From Clostridia bacterium (GTDB lineage: Bacteria; Bacillota; Clostridia; Christensenellales; QALW01): a stretch of DNA of 16,104 nt. Location: contig CAAGID010000044.1 of assembly GCA_900769815.1 (NCBI GenBank), positions 1 to 16,104 on the forward strand, read 5' to 3'. The position numbers and the translations under genes were made by a program. Under the pieces are notes generated by a model that did not search any database, was not told the origin of the DNA, and saw only the letters and a list, made by a program, of their open reading frames with translations. Position 1 is the first letter of the stretch. Every line of letters starts with the position of its first letter. Shown here piece by piece: positions 5,601 through 12,705 of this stretch.

Positions 5601-8406
5601 CGATAGCGGCAACTACCGCCTGACCGTTAATATGAACTGTTTTAACCTTATAATCATCATTATCAACTTCAGTTACGGTATATGTCATACCGTCAGAAAG
5701 ACCCGTAATATAAAGTGTTTTTCCTCCGGGAACCGTTACCGTTGCCTGACCGTTATTAAAGGTTACCGTGCCGTTTGTACCTAAAAATTCATCAACGTCA
5801 GCAAGAACAGTATCAAAGGTGCCGTTTACGTCTCTGCCGTTTGCATCCTTAAGTGTTACAGTAAACTCAAAGTTATTGCTTGCACCTGTAACTACGTCAT
5901 CAACAAGCTTTGTGATTTTAATACCCGTTGCAGGAACAACCGTTATTCTGCCGTTGTTACCAAGCTTAATATCTTCAACGATAGCATCATTTTCAGTTGT
6001 AACGAAGGGGTAAGCGTAATATCCTAATGAGCCTGTTACGTTCTCAGTTTTTTCAACGTGATATTCATCCATATATCTGTATACGGTGCCCATAGGAATA
6101 ATCCACATATTTGTATCGTCATCGTAAACAGCCTCTTGTAAGGATTCCTTTGAGATTTGTTCATAGAACTCTTCAACGCCGTTTGCAGTAAAGATATATC
6201 TTGCGTGGTAATAGGTGCCGTTGACATTAATTGTTGCGTTGGGGTCAGTAACTTTTGAATTTAATGACCTTGCAGTAAGAATGGGAGTATTTTCTACGTA
6301 ATAGAATTTCTCGTTCTGCACCGAAGGAGTGAATTCAACCAACGTGCCGTAGTGCTTGGAGTGGTCTGACATATCAGGTGTTGTATCCGTTGACATATCG
6401 AACCAGTTTGTCCAGAATACTCTTGAGCCGTCAGCCTGAACGTGTTTCTGTGAAAGAATATTTGCTACGCTTAATTCATTAACCTCGTCCTTAAGACCTA
6501 CCTCATATAAAAGGCGAACGGGCTGAACGTTTCTGTCGGCAATGTCGAGGCGAACGTTTGTTGCCTCAGGAATACTTGTACCGTCAAACTCCACCTCGTA
6601 GGTAAGCATAGGAATAAGTGCTGCAGGTATCTTCCAGATAAGAGTTGAGTTACCTGACTGAATATTGGTATGCACCTGAATGGACATATACATCATATCG
6701 CTGTCCTTAATGCTGCCGGTAGTTTCGCCTAAAAGACCGTATGACTTATTTTTATAAACTGCATTTGAAGGTGCTTGTGTAGTGCCTTCATTATAGAAGC
6801 CTAAAAATCTATTGTTTGCATCTGCATACCAACCAATGTAGTTACTGAATTCGCCGGTTGAACTGTCATATGCCTTAAGCTGACCTGCGTCGAAGGCTTT
6901 ATCAATAAGGTCAATAGCAGTCTGAAGGTCAGAAATACCTAAACGCTTCATAACTGCACCGATAAACTCGTTACCTAATGCAGAGGGACTGTCAATACTG
7001 CCTAAGCCGCCCTGACCGCTTGTGTTGAGCTTTGACGAGAACATATGGCCGTCGAAAAGAGTTTCGTGCAAAAGGATACCCTTAATGTCTTTTACTTCCA
7101 TATATTCGCCGATTTTGTCGGTAAAGGTTATGTATCCGCCGATTTCGGGGTTATTGGTTTCAACGTGTGTTGCATAATATTTTGACTGAAGGATAATTCT
7201 TGCAACAATACTCTGGAAAGCCTCCTGAAGTGCCTGTTCGCCGCTTGCAGCAAAATAATCGTTTACGTAATTAAGAGTTGTTACTTCGTTTTTGTCTGAA
7301 AGACGTGTTACGGAGAAAGAACCTAAATTAAAAGTGTCTCCCTTGTTTCTTGCAAGATAAGTATTTGCATAACCCTTGAAAGTATTATTCATATTTGAAG
7401 GATTAAGGAGATTTTGTGCAAGTGACTGGTTAGAATTTCCCCCAAGATTATAGCCAAGGGTATAGAAAAGCATTTCGTTATCATAATGGGCAGTTACCAT
7501 TGCCTTGGTATATGCCGCAGTAAGTATTGTACGAAATGTATTTTTTTCGTTTTCCCTCAGGTCGTTATTTCTGCCGTTTTGTGTAGGTGCAGCATAGCTT
7601 GTATTATGTGAATAAGAAGGTGCGCCGTCAGACATAAGCACCATAATGGGAATACGGTTTGTACCGCCCTGAATCTGTCCGCTTGCGATTTCAGCATCAG
7701 CATTTAAAAGTTCCTGGCCGCCAAGGTAAATACCGCTTTGAGTGTACGTACCCTGTGCCTGGGATACGTATCTCTGGTTTACGTTTGCTCCGTTGCCATC
7801 CTTAACGCCTTGTGCAATGTAGATTCTATTGGTGTTGCTCTCTCTTCTGTAAGTAAGAAAGTCGCCGTTTGCATTGGTGCTTTCATATCTATCAAGAGGT
7901 AAAAGCACACTGCCTGAACCGGAATACACGATAACGCCTACACGGTTATGATTATTAAGACTAATAAGTGATTTTATGGCATTGTTTGCACCTGAAACCA
8001 TATCATCAATTGACGTTGTGTTTGCACTGCCTGTACCCATACTTGTTGAAGCATCAAGAACAATGATAGTATCGGTAGGGATATAAGAATAACCTGCAAT
8101 TTCTTTATTTGCTGCCATAGCCGAAAGTGAAACGAGGAAGTTTTTATCATCATCCTTCATGGTAACGTCTGATGGGAATTGACTTGTATTTGTAAATACG
8201 GATTTATCCGTCCATACACCGCCTGCATTTACCGTTGAAAGATTATTTAAATCAAAAACGTTCTTCCAACCGTCAAGCCTGTGTGCATCAACGACTCTCT
8301 GATACTGCGTTGCTGCCGATACGCTTGAAAACGCAAGGGGAATTAACGAAAGCACTAAGGCGACACAAAGTAATAAGCTTACTAATTTTTTGCCGTTTTT
8401 CTTCAT
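2680..8406 (-). CDS. Giant VWA/FctA-repeat surface adhesin
   Basis: A 1908-residue exported surface protein. A signal peptide (1-31, ending SSVSA) leads to a von Willebrand A domain from about 110 with a MIDAS metal site DASTS (118-122) and a later VLMSDGAP strand, as in pilus-tip adhesins. After an unassigned region (about 400-820) come two Cna-B/SpaA-like domains (about 826-950 and 954-1085). Six pilin isopeptide-linkage (FctA/Spy0128-type) domains follow, starting near 1088, 1236, 1366, 1488, 1604 and 1731. Each of the eight has an early Lys, a Glu in a strand such as ITEVKG or IKEKKG, and most end in an Asn motif such as FNNAY or FKNIY, the triad that forms intramolecular Lys-Asn bonds. 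A 23-residue Pro/Thr linker, PKPTGD, a hydrophobic helix and KVKKKHN end the protein, like a sortase signal without canonical LPXTG. Ribosome site AGAGG. No sortase or other pilin gene adjoins it. Confidence 0.9.
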   Translation of the reverse strand: MKKNGKKLVSLLLCVALVLSLIPLAFSSVSAATQYQRVVDAHRLDGWKNVFDLNNLSTVNAGGVWTDKSVFTNTSQFPSDVTMKDDDKNFLVSLSAMAANKEIAGYSYIPTDTIIVLDASTSMGTGSANTTSIDDMVSGANNAIKSLISLNNHNRVGVIVYSGSGSVLLPLDRYESTNANGDFLTYRRESNTNRIYIAQGVKDGNGANVNQRYVSQAQGTYTQSGIYLGGQELLNADAEIASGQIQGGTNRIPIMVLMSDGAPSYSHNTSYAAPTQNGRNNDLRENEKNTFRTILTAAYTKAMVTAHYDNEMLFYTLGYNLGGNSNQSLAQNLLNPSNMNNTFKGYANTYLARNKGDTFNLGSFSVTRLSDKNEVTTLNYVNDYFAASGEQALQEAFQSIVARIILQSKYYATHVETNNPEIGGYITFTDKIGEYMEVKDIKGILLHETLFDGHMFSSKLNTSGQGGLGSIDSPSALGNEFIGAVMKRLGISDLQTAIDLIDKAFDAGQLKAYDSSTGEFSNYIGWYADANNRFLGFYNEGTTQAPSNAVYKNKSYGLLGETTGSIKDSDMMYMSIQVHTNIQSGNSTLIWKIPAALIPMLTYEVEFDGTSIPEATNVRLDIADRNVQPVRLLYEVGLKDEVNELSVANILSQKHVQADGSRVFWTNWFDMSTDTTPDMSDHSKHYGTLVEFTPSVQNEKFYYVENTPILTARSLNSKVTDPNATINVNGTYYHARYIFTANGVEEFYEQISKESLQEAVYDDDTNMWIIPMGTVYRYMDEYHVEKTENVTGSLGYYAYPFVTTENDAIVEDIKLGNNGRITVVPATGIKITKLVDDVVTGASNNFEFTVTLKDANGRDVNGTFDTVLADVDEFLGTNGTVTFNNGQATVTVPGGKTLYITGLSDGMTYTVTEVDNDDYKVKTVHINGQAVVAAIGEVKGLALQDVDFLNTARVSGNLLITKNVTHPYGTSYQVPENLTFTAKVTLVNVKSDLVNNKTFTIVKNNGLSTVTTDANGSFTVELKKDETVTIRDIPEDTTYKVEEINLPNGFDLDENASRNLTGVIDSKVNAHATLVNDYNAQPVSPEVGQVSVQIIKALTGRAWKDTDAFSFEIFEMIPNGAAIDYNKIGQVTVTNQDSLTNNGYYEIFDLTDEIFDEVGTYNYYITEVKGPSDKGISYDVYARRFSVTVTDTDMDGYLEIASVQNVLRTVVTENPDDVYTVSMTFNNAYAPAGSATVEIPVKKLISNLGNPFPSSGFVFALYNVDDVNLSEPIVKSVATDANGNAEITVKFSALDFIEGKATYEYLLAEVNNGISGMEYDTTTYKVTITLYDTTEGTIGATCVIEDTNSQSVTTPEFVNLYNPTDTQLIINGVKRLQGRELNEGEFKFSLYKVLGNEFNPENDTWLQETRNLASGAFIFDKIVYTAPGTFRYAVVEYYINPVEKGVTFDGTVYYIDVVVEDNNGVLEITTLTGNDNIVFTNIYDTQDVYITIEGTKNLTGGKTLNSGDFEFIITDEDRNETSVFNLGNKIIHTFTYDKAGVYKYTIREKNGGATINGVTYDSAVYDITVTVIDDKVGRLHASYEITENGMPSAIIFNNSYASEPIELEISLFKSIVGREMKAGEFKFALTDVNETLKELTNTVDGAMGEKLTFKTDKIFTAGTYHYHVVEVNTELGGMNYDETVYGVTVVIEDDYLTGKLKEVSRTILKNGEVIENGTDDDIVFNNVYDPLDATVVIEGEKQLENRDITDEDVFEFELYQVINGDPELRQTVKNDGKKFKFELTFDEEGTFKYVIKEKKGTDTQITYDTAEYTVEITVTDENGVYVADVLINGEADTKVVFKNIYTKPTPTPTPTPTPTPTPVPEPTPTPDYEDPKPTGDSALTLTWIALSIVLGTVILVVKVKKKHN
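2797..2865 (-). repeat. Pro/Thr linker coding repeat
   Basis: Sixty-nine bases encode 23 residues of almost pure Pro-Thr alternation, interrupted once by VPEP, just ahead of the C-terminal anchor. At DNA level it is a 6- to 12-bp tandem repeat of GGTGTA/GGTGTG type (plus strand). Such linkers span the cell wall and hold a domain away from the membrane. The simple repeat could vary in length by slippage in whole-codon steps. Confidence 0.85.
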
Positions 8407-8429
8407 AAAACCGACCTCTTTCTACGTGG

Positions 8430-8459
8430 ATTATATATATACAAAGTGTCTTGTGTCAA
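8430..8459 (-). promoter_or_regulatory. Promoter of the surface-protein gene
   Basis: On the minus strand a perfect TTGACA (8454-8459) and TATAAT (8430-8435) are 18 bp apart. The TATA-rich stretch also allows TATATA at 16 bp. The leader to the ATG at 8406 is short. No inverted switch or repeat next to it suggests phase variation. Confidence 0.75.
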
Positions 8460-8518
8460 AATCAAATTATTTAAGGGCTCGGCGCACTACTGCACATTAC
8501 AATTTTACAACATTTAAG

Positions 8519-8548
8519 TTGCTTTTGTCAAGGAATACTGTATATAAT
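8519..8548 (+). promoter_or_regulatory. Possible upstream promoter of fba
   Basis: TTGCTT (8519-8524) and TATAAT (8543-8548) are 18 bp apart, upstream of the more proximal promoter at 8589-8617. If used, it would give fba two tandem promoters and a longer leader. The region is AT-rich, so a chance match is possible. Confidence 0.4.
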
Positions 8549-8588
8549 ATGTGTTAAGATTTTTTACCAATTTTATTATTGAAAAGAG

Positions 8589-8617
8589 TTGCAAATAAAA
8601 TGATTTTGTTTTATAAT
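8589..8617 (+). promoter_or_regulatory. Main promoter of fba
   Basis: TTGCAA (8589-8594), a 17-bp spacer and TATAAT (8612-8617) stand about 30 nt ahead of the aldolase start. A strong GGAGG ribosome site at 8638-8642 follows. It is divergent from the surface-protein promoter, with about 130 bp between the two -35 boxes. Confidence 0.75.
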
Positions 8618-8650
8618 ATAAGCATAAAATAAATTTCGGAGGTAAATATT

Positions 8651-9514
8651 ATGTTAGTTTCTGCAAAAGAAATGCTGAACAAGGCTAAAGCAGGTAAATA
8701 TGCTGTTGGTCAGTTCAACATCAACAACCTTGAATGGACAAAGGCTATCCTTCTTACCGCACAGGAAAATAATTCTCCCGTTATTTTAGGTGTTTCCGAG
8801 GGTGCAGGTAAGTATATGTGCGGTTTCAATACCGTTGTTGGTATGGTTAAGGGTATGATTGAAACCCTCAACATTACCGTTCCTGTTGCAATTCACCTTG
8901 ACCACGGTAGCTATGATGCCGCTTACAAGGCAATGGAAGCAGGCTTTACTTCAGTAATGTTTGACGGTTCACACTACGCTATTGAAGAAAACATCGAAAG
9001 AACAAAGCAGATTATTAAAGATGCTGAAGCAATGGGAATTTCAGTTGAAGCTGAAGTTGGTGCTATCGGTGGCGAAGAAGACGGTGTTGTTGGCGGCGGC
9101 GAAGTTGCTGACCCCAACGAATGCAAAATGATTGCTGATTTAGGCGTAACGATGCTTGCAGCAGGTATCGGTAACATTCACGGCAAATATCCTGCAAACT
9201 GGGCAGGCTTACGCTTTGATACTTTAGATGCTATCCAGGCTCTTACAGGCGATATGCCTCTTGTACTTCACGGTGGCACAGGCATTCCTGCTGATATGAT
9301 TAAGAAGGCAATTTCTCTTGGCGTTTCAAAAATTAACGTTAATACAGAATGTCAGCTTGCATTCCAGGAAGCAGTAAGAAAGTACATCGAAGAAGGCAAG
9401 GACCTTGAAGGCAAGGGCTTTGACCCCAGAAAGCTTCTTGCTCCCGGTGTTGAAGCTATCAAGGCAACTGTTAAAGAAAAGATGGAACTTTTCGGTTCGA
9501 TTAACAAGGCATAA
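8651..9514 (+). CDS. fba: Class II fructose-bisphosphate aldolase
   Basis: Cleaves fructose 1,6-bisphosphate to dihydroxyacetone phosphate and glyceraldehyde 3-phosphate in glycolysis, and runs in reverse in gluconeogenesis. It is a 287-residue TIM barrel, the usual length for the short FbaA/GatY-type class II enzymes. The catalytic Asp84 and zinc ligand His85 lie in HLDHGS. Further metal-site residues are Glu134 in VEAEVGAIGG, His178 in GIGNIHGKYP and His207 in VLHGGTGIP. The motif before His178 reads GIGNIHG instead of the common AIGTAHG, a mild variant. GGAGG at 8638-8642, 8 nt from the ATG, fixes the start. Promoter and terminator make it a single-gene unit. Tagatose-bisphosphate or another ketose-bisphosphate aldolase is the alternative, but the single housekeeping-style context favours glycolysis. 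Confidence 0.93.
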   Translation: MLVSAKEMLNKAKAGKYAVGQFNINNLEWTKAILLTAQENNSPVILGVSEGAGKYMCGFNTVVGMVKGMIETLNITVPVAIHLDHGSYDAAYKAMEAGFTSVMFDGSHYAIEENIERTKQIIKDAEAMGISVEAEVGAIGGEEDGVVGGGEVADPNECKMIADLGVTMLAAGIGNIHGKYPANWAGLRFDTLDAIQALTGDMPLVLHGGTGIPADMIKKAISLGVSKINVNTECQLAFQEAVRKYIEEGKDLEGKGFDPRKLLAPGVEAIKATVKEKMELFGSINKA

Positions 9515-9531
9515 AAATAAGACTTTATTAT

Positions 9532-9566
9532 TGTGGCACCTTCCTTACGGAGGGTGCCACAGTTTT
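9532..9566 (+). terminator. Intrinsic terminator of fba
   Basis: TGTGGCACC (9532-9540) pairs with GGTGCCACA (9553-9561). The stem continues inward through TTCC/GGAG with one wobble to a TTAC loop, about 17 bp in all. AGTTTTA follows. It begins 17 nt after the aldolase stop codon. Confidence 0.85.
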
Positions 9567-9582
9567 ATCCGCCTTTGGGCTA

Positions 9583-9660
9583 TAAAAAAATAGAGACTGC
9601 TTTTGATATGCACCCCAAAAGTTAGACGCTTTTAAAGATGCATATCAACAGTCTGCTTTT
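9583..9660. terminator. Two-way terminator between fba and prfA
   Basis: AGACTG (9594-9599) and TTGATATGCA (9603-9612) pair with TGCATATCAA (9639-9648) and CAGTCT (9649-9654), leaving a three-base bulge and a 26-nt loop. An A run (9584-9590) lies to the left and a T run (9656-9660) to the right. The structure therefore has a U tract when read from either side, and is placed to end the prfA transcript and to back up the fba terminator. The loop is unusually long because it holds the IS3-like sequence described separately. Confidence 0.75.
9609..9627 (+). mobile_element. IS3-family terminal-repeat-like sequence
   Basis: TGCACCCCAAAAGTTAGAC matches from memory the outer end of many IS150-group IS3 elements, which read TGnACCCCAAAAGTTAGAC. 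No partner end and no orfA or orfB coding sequence lie near it. It is therefore a solo end, a scar, or chance sharing. It sits exactly in the loop of the two-way terminator, with its first four bases in the stem. Confidence 0.4.
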
Positions 9661-9664
9661 TGTG

Positions 9665-10732
9665 TTATTCTTCGTTTATTTCAAATTCTCCTGTACTTCC
9701 TGCCAAAATAAGGGCTGAAACAATTTCGTCCATTTCTCCCTGAAGGAAGGCATCTAATTTATAAAGAGTTACGCCTACTCTGTGATCGGTAACTCTGCCC
9801 TGAGGAAAGTTATAAGTACGTATTCTTTCGCTTCTGTCGCCTGAACCTACCTGATTTTTACGCATACCGCTGTATTCCTTATCGGCAATACTCTTATAAT
9901 AATCATAAACACGGCTCTTTAAAACCTTCATTGCTTTTTCACGGTTTTTTATCTGTGAACGCTCGTCCTGGCAGTCAACCTCTATACCTGTAGGCAAGTG
10001 CACCATTCTTACGGCAGACTCAGTCTTATTAACGTGCTGTCCGCCTGCACCGGAAGAACGGTGTGTCTCAATCAAAAGGTCTTCTTGGTTAATAGTAATA
10101 TCAATATCGTCAGCCTCAGGAAGTACTGCAACCGTTGCGGCAGAGGTATGAATTCTTCCCCCTGATTCAGTAACGGGAACACGCTGTACTCGGTGAGCAC
10201 CGCTTTCATATTTCATATGGCGAAAAACCTCTTTACCCGAAACAAGACAAACTGCTTCCTTTATACCGCCTATTTCCGTTTCCGAAAGACTTGTAATTTC
10301 AAAGCTCCAACCTTTTTTCTCGGCATATTTCATATACATTTTTAATAAATCAGAGCCAAATAGTGCAGCTTCCTCGCCACCGGTACCCGCACGGATTTCA
10401 AGAACAACGTTTTTATCGTCGTCAGGATCGCGGGGGGCAAGGAGCTCCTTTAATTCCTTTTCCAAAGCTTCCTCGCGGGGCTTTAAATCCTCAAGTTCTG
10501 CTTCGGCAAGCTCTTTCATTTCCTCATCGCCCAAGGAAATAAGCTCATTTGCATCTTCGATGCCCTTTAAAACAGAAGAATATTCCTCATACTTTTCCAT
10601 TATCTCGGAAAGGCGTGAGTGTTCTTTTGCAAGGTCCTGCCATAATGCACGGTTGTTTATAACTTCAGGCTCAGATAATTTCTGATTTAATTCCTGAAAG
10701 CGTATTGACATTTCTTCAAGTTTTTCTAACAT
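9665..10732 (-). CDS. prfA: Peptide chain release factor 1
   Basis: Recognises UAA and UAG in the ribosomal A site and triggers hydrolysis of peptidyl-tRNA. The 355 residues are the normal RF1 length. A coiled-coil N-terminal domain (1-100) is followed by the codon-reading domain with the tripeptide PVT (186-188), which takes the place of PAT in RF1. RF2 has SPF there, so this is not RF2. The catalytic GGQ (230-232) lies in SSGAGGQHVNKTESAVR. The gene starts 2 nt after the prmC stop codon, with a GAGG ribosome site inside the end of prmC, so translation is probably coupled. PrmC, encoded next door, methylates Gln232. Confidence 0.97.
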   Translation of the reverse strand: MLEKLEEMSIRFQELNQKLSEPEVINNRALWQDLAKEHSRLSEIMEKYEEYSSVLKGIEDANELISLGDEEMKELAEAELEDLKPREEALEKELKELLAPRDPDDDKNVVLEIRAGTGGEEAALFGSDLLKMYMKYAEKKGWSFEITSLSETEIGGIKEAVCLVSGKEVFRHMKYESGAHRVQRVPVTESGGRIHTSAATVAVLPEADDIDITINQEDLLIETHRSSGAGGQHVNKTESAVRMVHLPTGIEVDCQDERSQIKNREKAMKVLKSRVYDYYKSIADKEYSGMRKNQVGSGDRSERIRTYNFPQGRVTDHRVGVTLYKLDAFLQGEMDEIVSALILAGSTGEFEINEE

Positions 10733-10734
10733 AA

Positions 10735-11565
10735 CTAATCCTCATAAAATGTGTAAACTATACGGTCAAGTCCTGAAAAATCCTTTAAAATAAGGCTTTC
10801 CGTAAAACCGTTTTTTGCTAAAAGTGTTTTTACTGCATCTCCTTGGTCAAAGCCAATTTCAAACATCAAAAGACCGTTTTTGTTTAGATGCTCTTTAGCC
10901 TCTGAAATTATATCTCTGTAAAAATCAAGACCGTCGGCACCGCCGTCAAGAGCGTTTTCAGGTTCAAAGGAAAGTTCTTTTTCTAATTTTTCTATGTCTT
11001 TTGTAGGAATATAGGGTGGGTTTGATAAAATGCAATCAAATTTACCTTTGATATTTTCAAACAAATCGCTTTTAATAAAGGTTACGTCAGCATCGTTGCT
11101 TTTTGCGTTTTCTCTTGCCAAAGATAGGGCATTTTCGCTTATATCCGATGCCGTAACGATAATATGAGGTGCGTTTTTCTTAATTGTTACTGCTATCGCT
11201 CCTGAGCCCGTACCTATATCAAGCAAGGTCTTATAGTTGTTTTTGTTGATAATTTCAAGTGCCTTTTCAACTAAAATTGCAGTTTCGTCTCTTGGAATGA
11301 GTGCTCGGGAATCTGTTTTTAATTCAATATTATAAAAGGGCACAAAACCGAATATATGTTGAAGGGGTTCTCTTGTTTTTCTGCGTTCTAAAATTTTAAG
11401 AAGTAAACTTTCTTGCTTCTCATTTAAAACTTTGTCACAATCAAAATGAAGCTGATTCCTCGTTAACCCCGACACCGCACAGACTATCCAGGAAGCATCA
11501 ACGTCACGGTCGGGCACGTTTTTTAATTCTTCCTTAGCCTTTTTTAATGCCTCTTTTACGGTCAT
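10735..11565 (-). CDS. prmC: Release factor glutamine N5-methyltransferase
   Basis: Transfers a methyl group from S-adenosylmethionine to the side-chain amide of the GGQ glutamine in release factors 1 and 2, raising termination efficiency. The product has 276 residues, the usual size. A helical N-terminal substrate domain (1-90) precedes a Rossmann methyltransferase fold with SAM motif LLDIGTGSG (114-122) and the NPPY active-site motif (182-185), which binds the glutamine amide. The common PRPET motif reads PRDET (91-95) here. The ATG overlaps the yqhQ stop codon in ATGA (11562-11565), and an AGAGGAAG ribosome site lies upstream, so it is coupled to yqhQ. Pairing with prfA confirms the assignment. 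Confidence 0.96.
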   Translation of the reverse strand: MTVKEALKKAKEELKNVPDRDVDASWIVCAVSGLTRNQLHFDCDKVLNEKQESLLLKILERRKTREPLQHIFGFVPFYNIELKTDSRALIPRDETAILVEKALEIINKNNYKTLLDIGTGSGAIAVTIKKNAPHIIVTASDISENALSLARENAKSNDADVTFIKSDLFENIKGKFDCILSNPPYIPTKDIEKLEKELSFEPENALDGGADGLDFYRDIISEAKEHLNKNGLLMFEIGFDQGDAVKTLLAKNGFTESLILKDFSGLDRIVYTFYED

Positions 11566-12563
11566 TGTTCTGCTTCCTCTTTAGGCTCTTCCATAAGACC
11601 GTCCATATATAAAACGTTTTTAAAGCTTGTTAATGAAACCTCAAGCATACTATCATCAGGCTCACGGGTCGAAAGTTTCTGTAATAACATACCCGGCTTT
11701 CTTAAAACTCTGAAAACAATATTATCACTCTTTGCCAATAACTTTAAGATTTCATAACTTGTGCCTGCAACTAAGGGCAAAAGCAAGAGTTTAACTGCAA
11801 GGCGGATAAGTGAAGCACCTAAAGTAGCCGTTGAAAGACCAAACAGATTATCGGCAACCGAAGCCACCAAGATGCCCACAATCATAATAATAAACATAAA
11901 GGAAGTACCGCAGCGTGGATGCTGGGTTGAATATTTTCTTGCGTTTTCAACAGTCAATTCGTCGCCGTGCTCATAGCAGGAAATAACCTTATGTTCAGCA
12001 CCGTGGTACATAAATATACGTTTAATATCTTTCATAAAACCTATTGAAAGAAGATATCCAAAGAAAATAAGAATCTTTACAACGCCCTCAATAACGTTTA
12101 ATAAAAGCTTTATGCCTACTGTTGCAGAGTCTTTTGTTATATCAAAAATATTGCAAACAAGAGTTGATGCCATAGCAGGCAAAAACATAAACAGTAAAAA
12201 TGAAAGACCAAGCCCCAATATTATACCTAAAACTATTGCAACTGTTTCAAGTTTGATGTTTAAAGTTTTTGAAAGCCATTTTTCGAACTTTGTGGGCTCT
12301 TCGCCCTCCATTAAATCCTCCCCGTACATTTCTGCTGACTGGCTCGTTAACTTCATACCTGTAACGAGAGATTCAATAAAAGCCACAACACCGCGAACGA
12401 TGGGAATCTTTGCAACTGTCTTACGCCATCTTTTTTGTTCTAATTTTCTTTTTTCTATAGCGATAGTACCGTCAGAACGGCGTACAGACATAACGAGTGA
12501 GGTTGATGATTTCATCATAACCCCTTCCATAACCGCCTGACCGCCTATTGAAACGTATTTCAT
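11562..12563 (-). CDS. yqhQ: DUF1385 membrane protein (YqhQ-like)
   Basis: A multi-pass membrane protein of unknown biochemical role, 333 residues, of the DUF1385 family (YqhQ in Bacillus). Seen in the sequence are the conserved N-terminus IGGQAVMEGVMM, hydrophobic segments beginning near residues 105, 145, 210 and 250, and the family signature MYHGAEHKVISCYEHG with TQHPRCGTSF after it. The upstream TTG at 12590 is rejected as start. The promoter -10 box lies at 12592-12597, so that codon would fall at or before the transcript start, whereas GGGGTG sits 5 nt before the ATG at 12563. It heads the yqhQ-prmC-prfA cluster, an order common in Clostridia, where rpmE often comes first. No rpmE is present here. 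Confidence 0.88.
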   Translation of the reverse strand: MKYVSIGGQAVMEGVMMKSSTSLVMSVRRSDGTIAIEKRKLEQKRWRKTVAKIPIVRGVVAFIESLVTGMKLTSQSAEMYGEDLMEGEEPTKFEKWLSKTLNIKLETVAIVLGIILGLGLSFLLFMFLPAMASTLVCNIFDITKDSATVGIKLLLNVIEGVVKILIFFGYLLSIGFMKDIKRIFMYHGAEHKVISCYEHGDELTVENARKYSTQHPRCGTSFMFIIMIVGILVASVADNLFGLSTATLGASLIRLAVKLLLLPLVAGTSYEILKLLAKSDNIVFRVLRKPGMLLQKLSTREPDDSMLEVSLTSFKNVLYMDGLMEEPKEEAEQ

Positions 12564-12591
12564 AAAAACACCCCATTTTAGTATTGACAAT

Positions 12592-12620
12592 ATTATATAT
12601 TAAAATCACGTATTTAGCAA
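12592..12620 (-). promoter_or_regulatory. Promoter of the yqhQ-prmC-prfA operon
   Basis: On the minus strand TTGCTA (12615-12620), a 17-bp spacer and TATAAT (12592-12597) are seen. The predicted transcript begins near 12585, about 22 nt before the yqhQ ATG. This decides the start codon of that gene. Confidence 0.75.
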
Positions 12621-12647
12621 GTGAAGAAAGAATGAAAAATATTTAAC

Positions 12648-12676
12648 TTGCCAAGAATATTATTAGAGGTTATAAT
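12648..12676 (+). promoter_or_regulatory. Promoter of the DUF1292 gene
   Basis: TTGCCA (12648-12653), exactly 17 bp, then TATAAT (12671-12676). It is divergent from the yqhQ promoter, with only 27 bp between the two -35 boxes, so polymerase or a regulator bound here could affect both. Confidence 0.8.
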
Positions 12677-12705
12677 ATAAGAAAACACGTTTGGAGGATT
12701 TTAAA

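Noticed and set aside
2680..8406. Phase-variable promoter or invertible switch for the surface protein
   Set aside because: No inverted repeats flank the promoter at 8430-8459, and no homopolymer tract occurs at the start of the gene.
8460..8520. Small RNA or riboswitch between the divergent surface-protein and fba promoters
   Set aside because: No convincing stem, terminator or conserved motif is seen in this short AT-rich stretch.
12564..12590. TTG start for yqhQ at 12590
   Set aside because: It would lie at or before the predicted transcript start; the ATG at 12563 has a ribosome site and the conserved family N-terminus.
12691..12705. TTG start for the DUF1292 gene at 12691
   Set aside because: The GGAGG at 12693-12697 would be inside the gene, whereas it is ideally spaced for the ATG at 12706.
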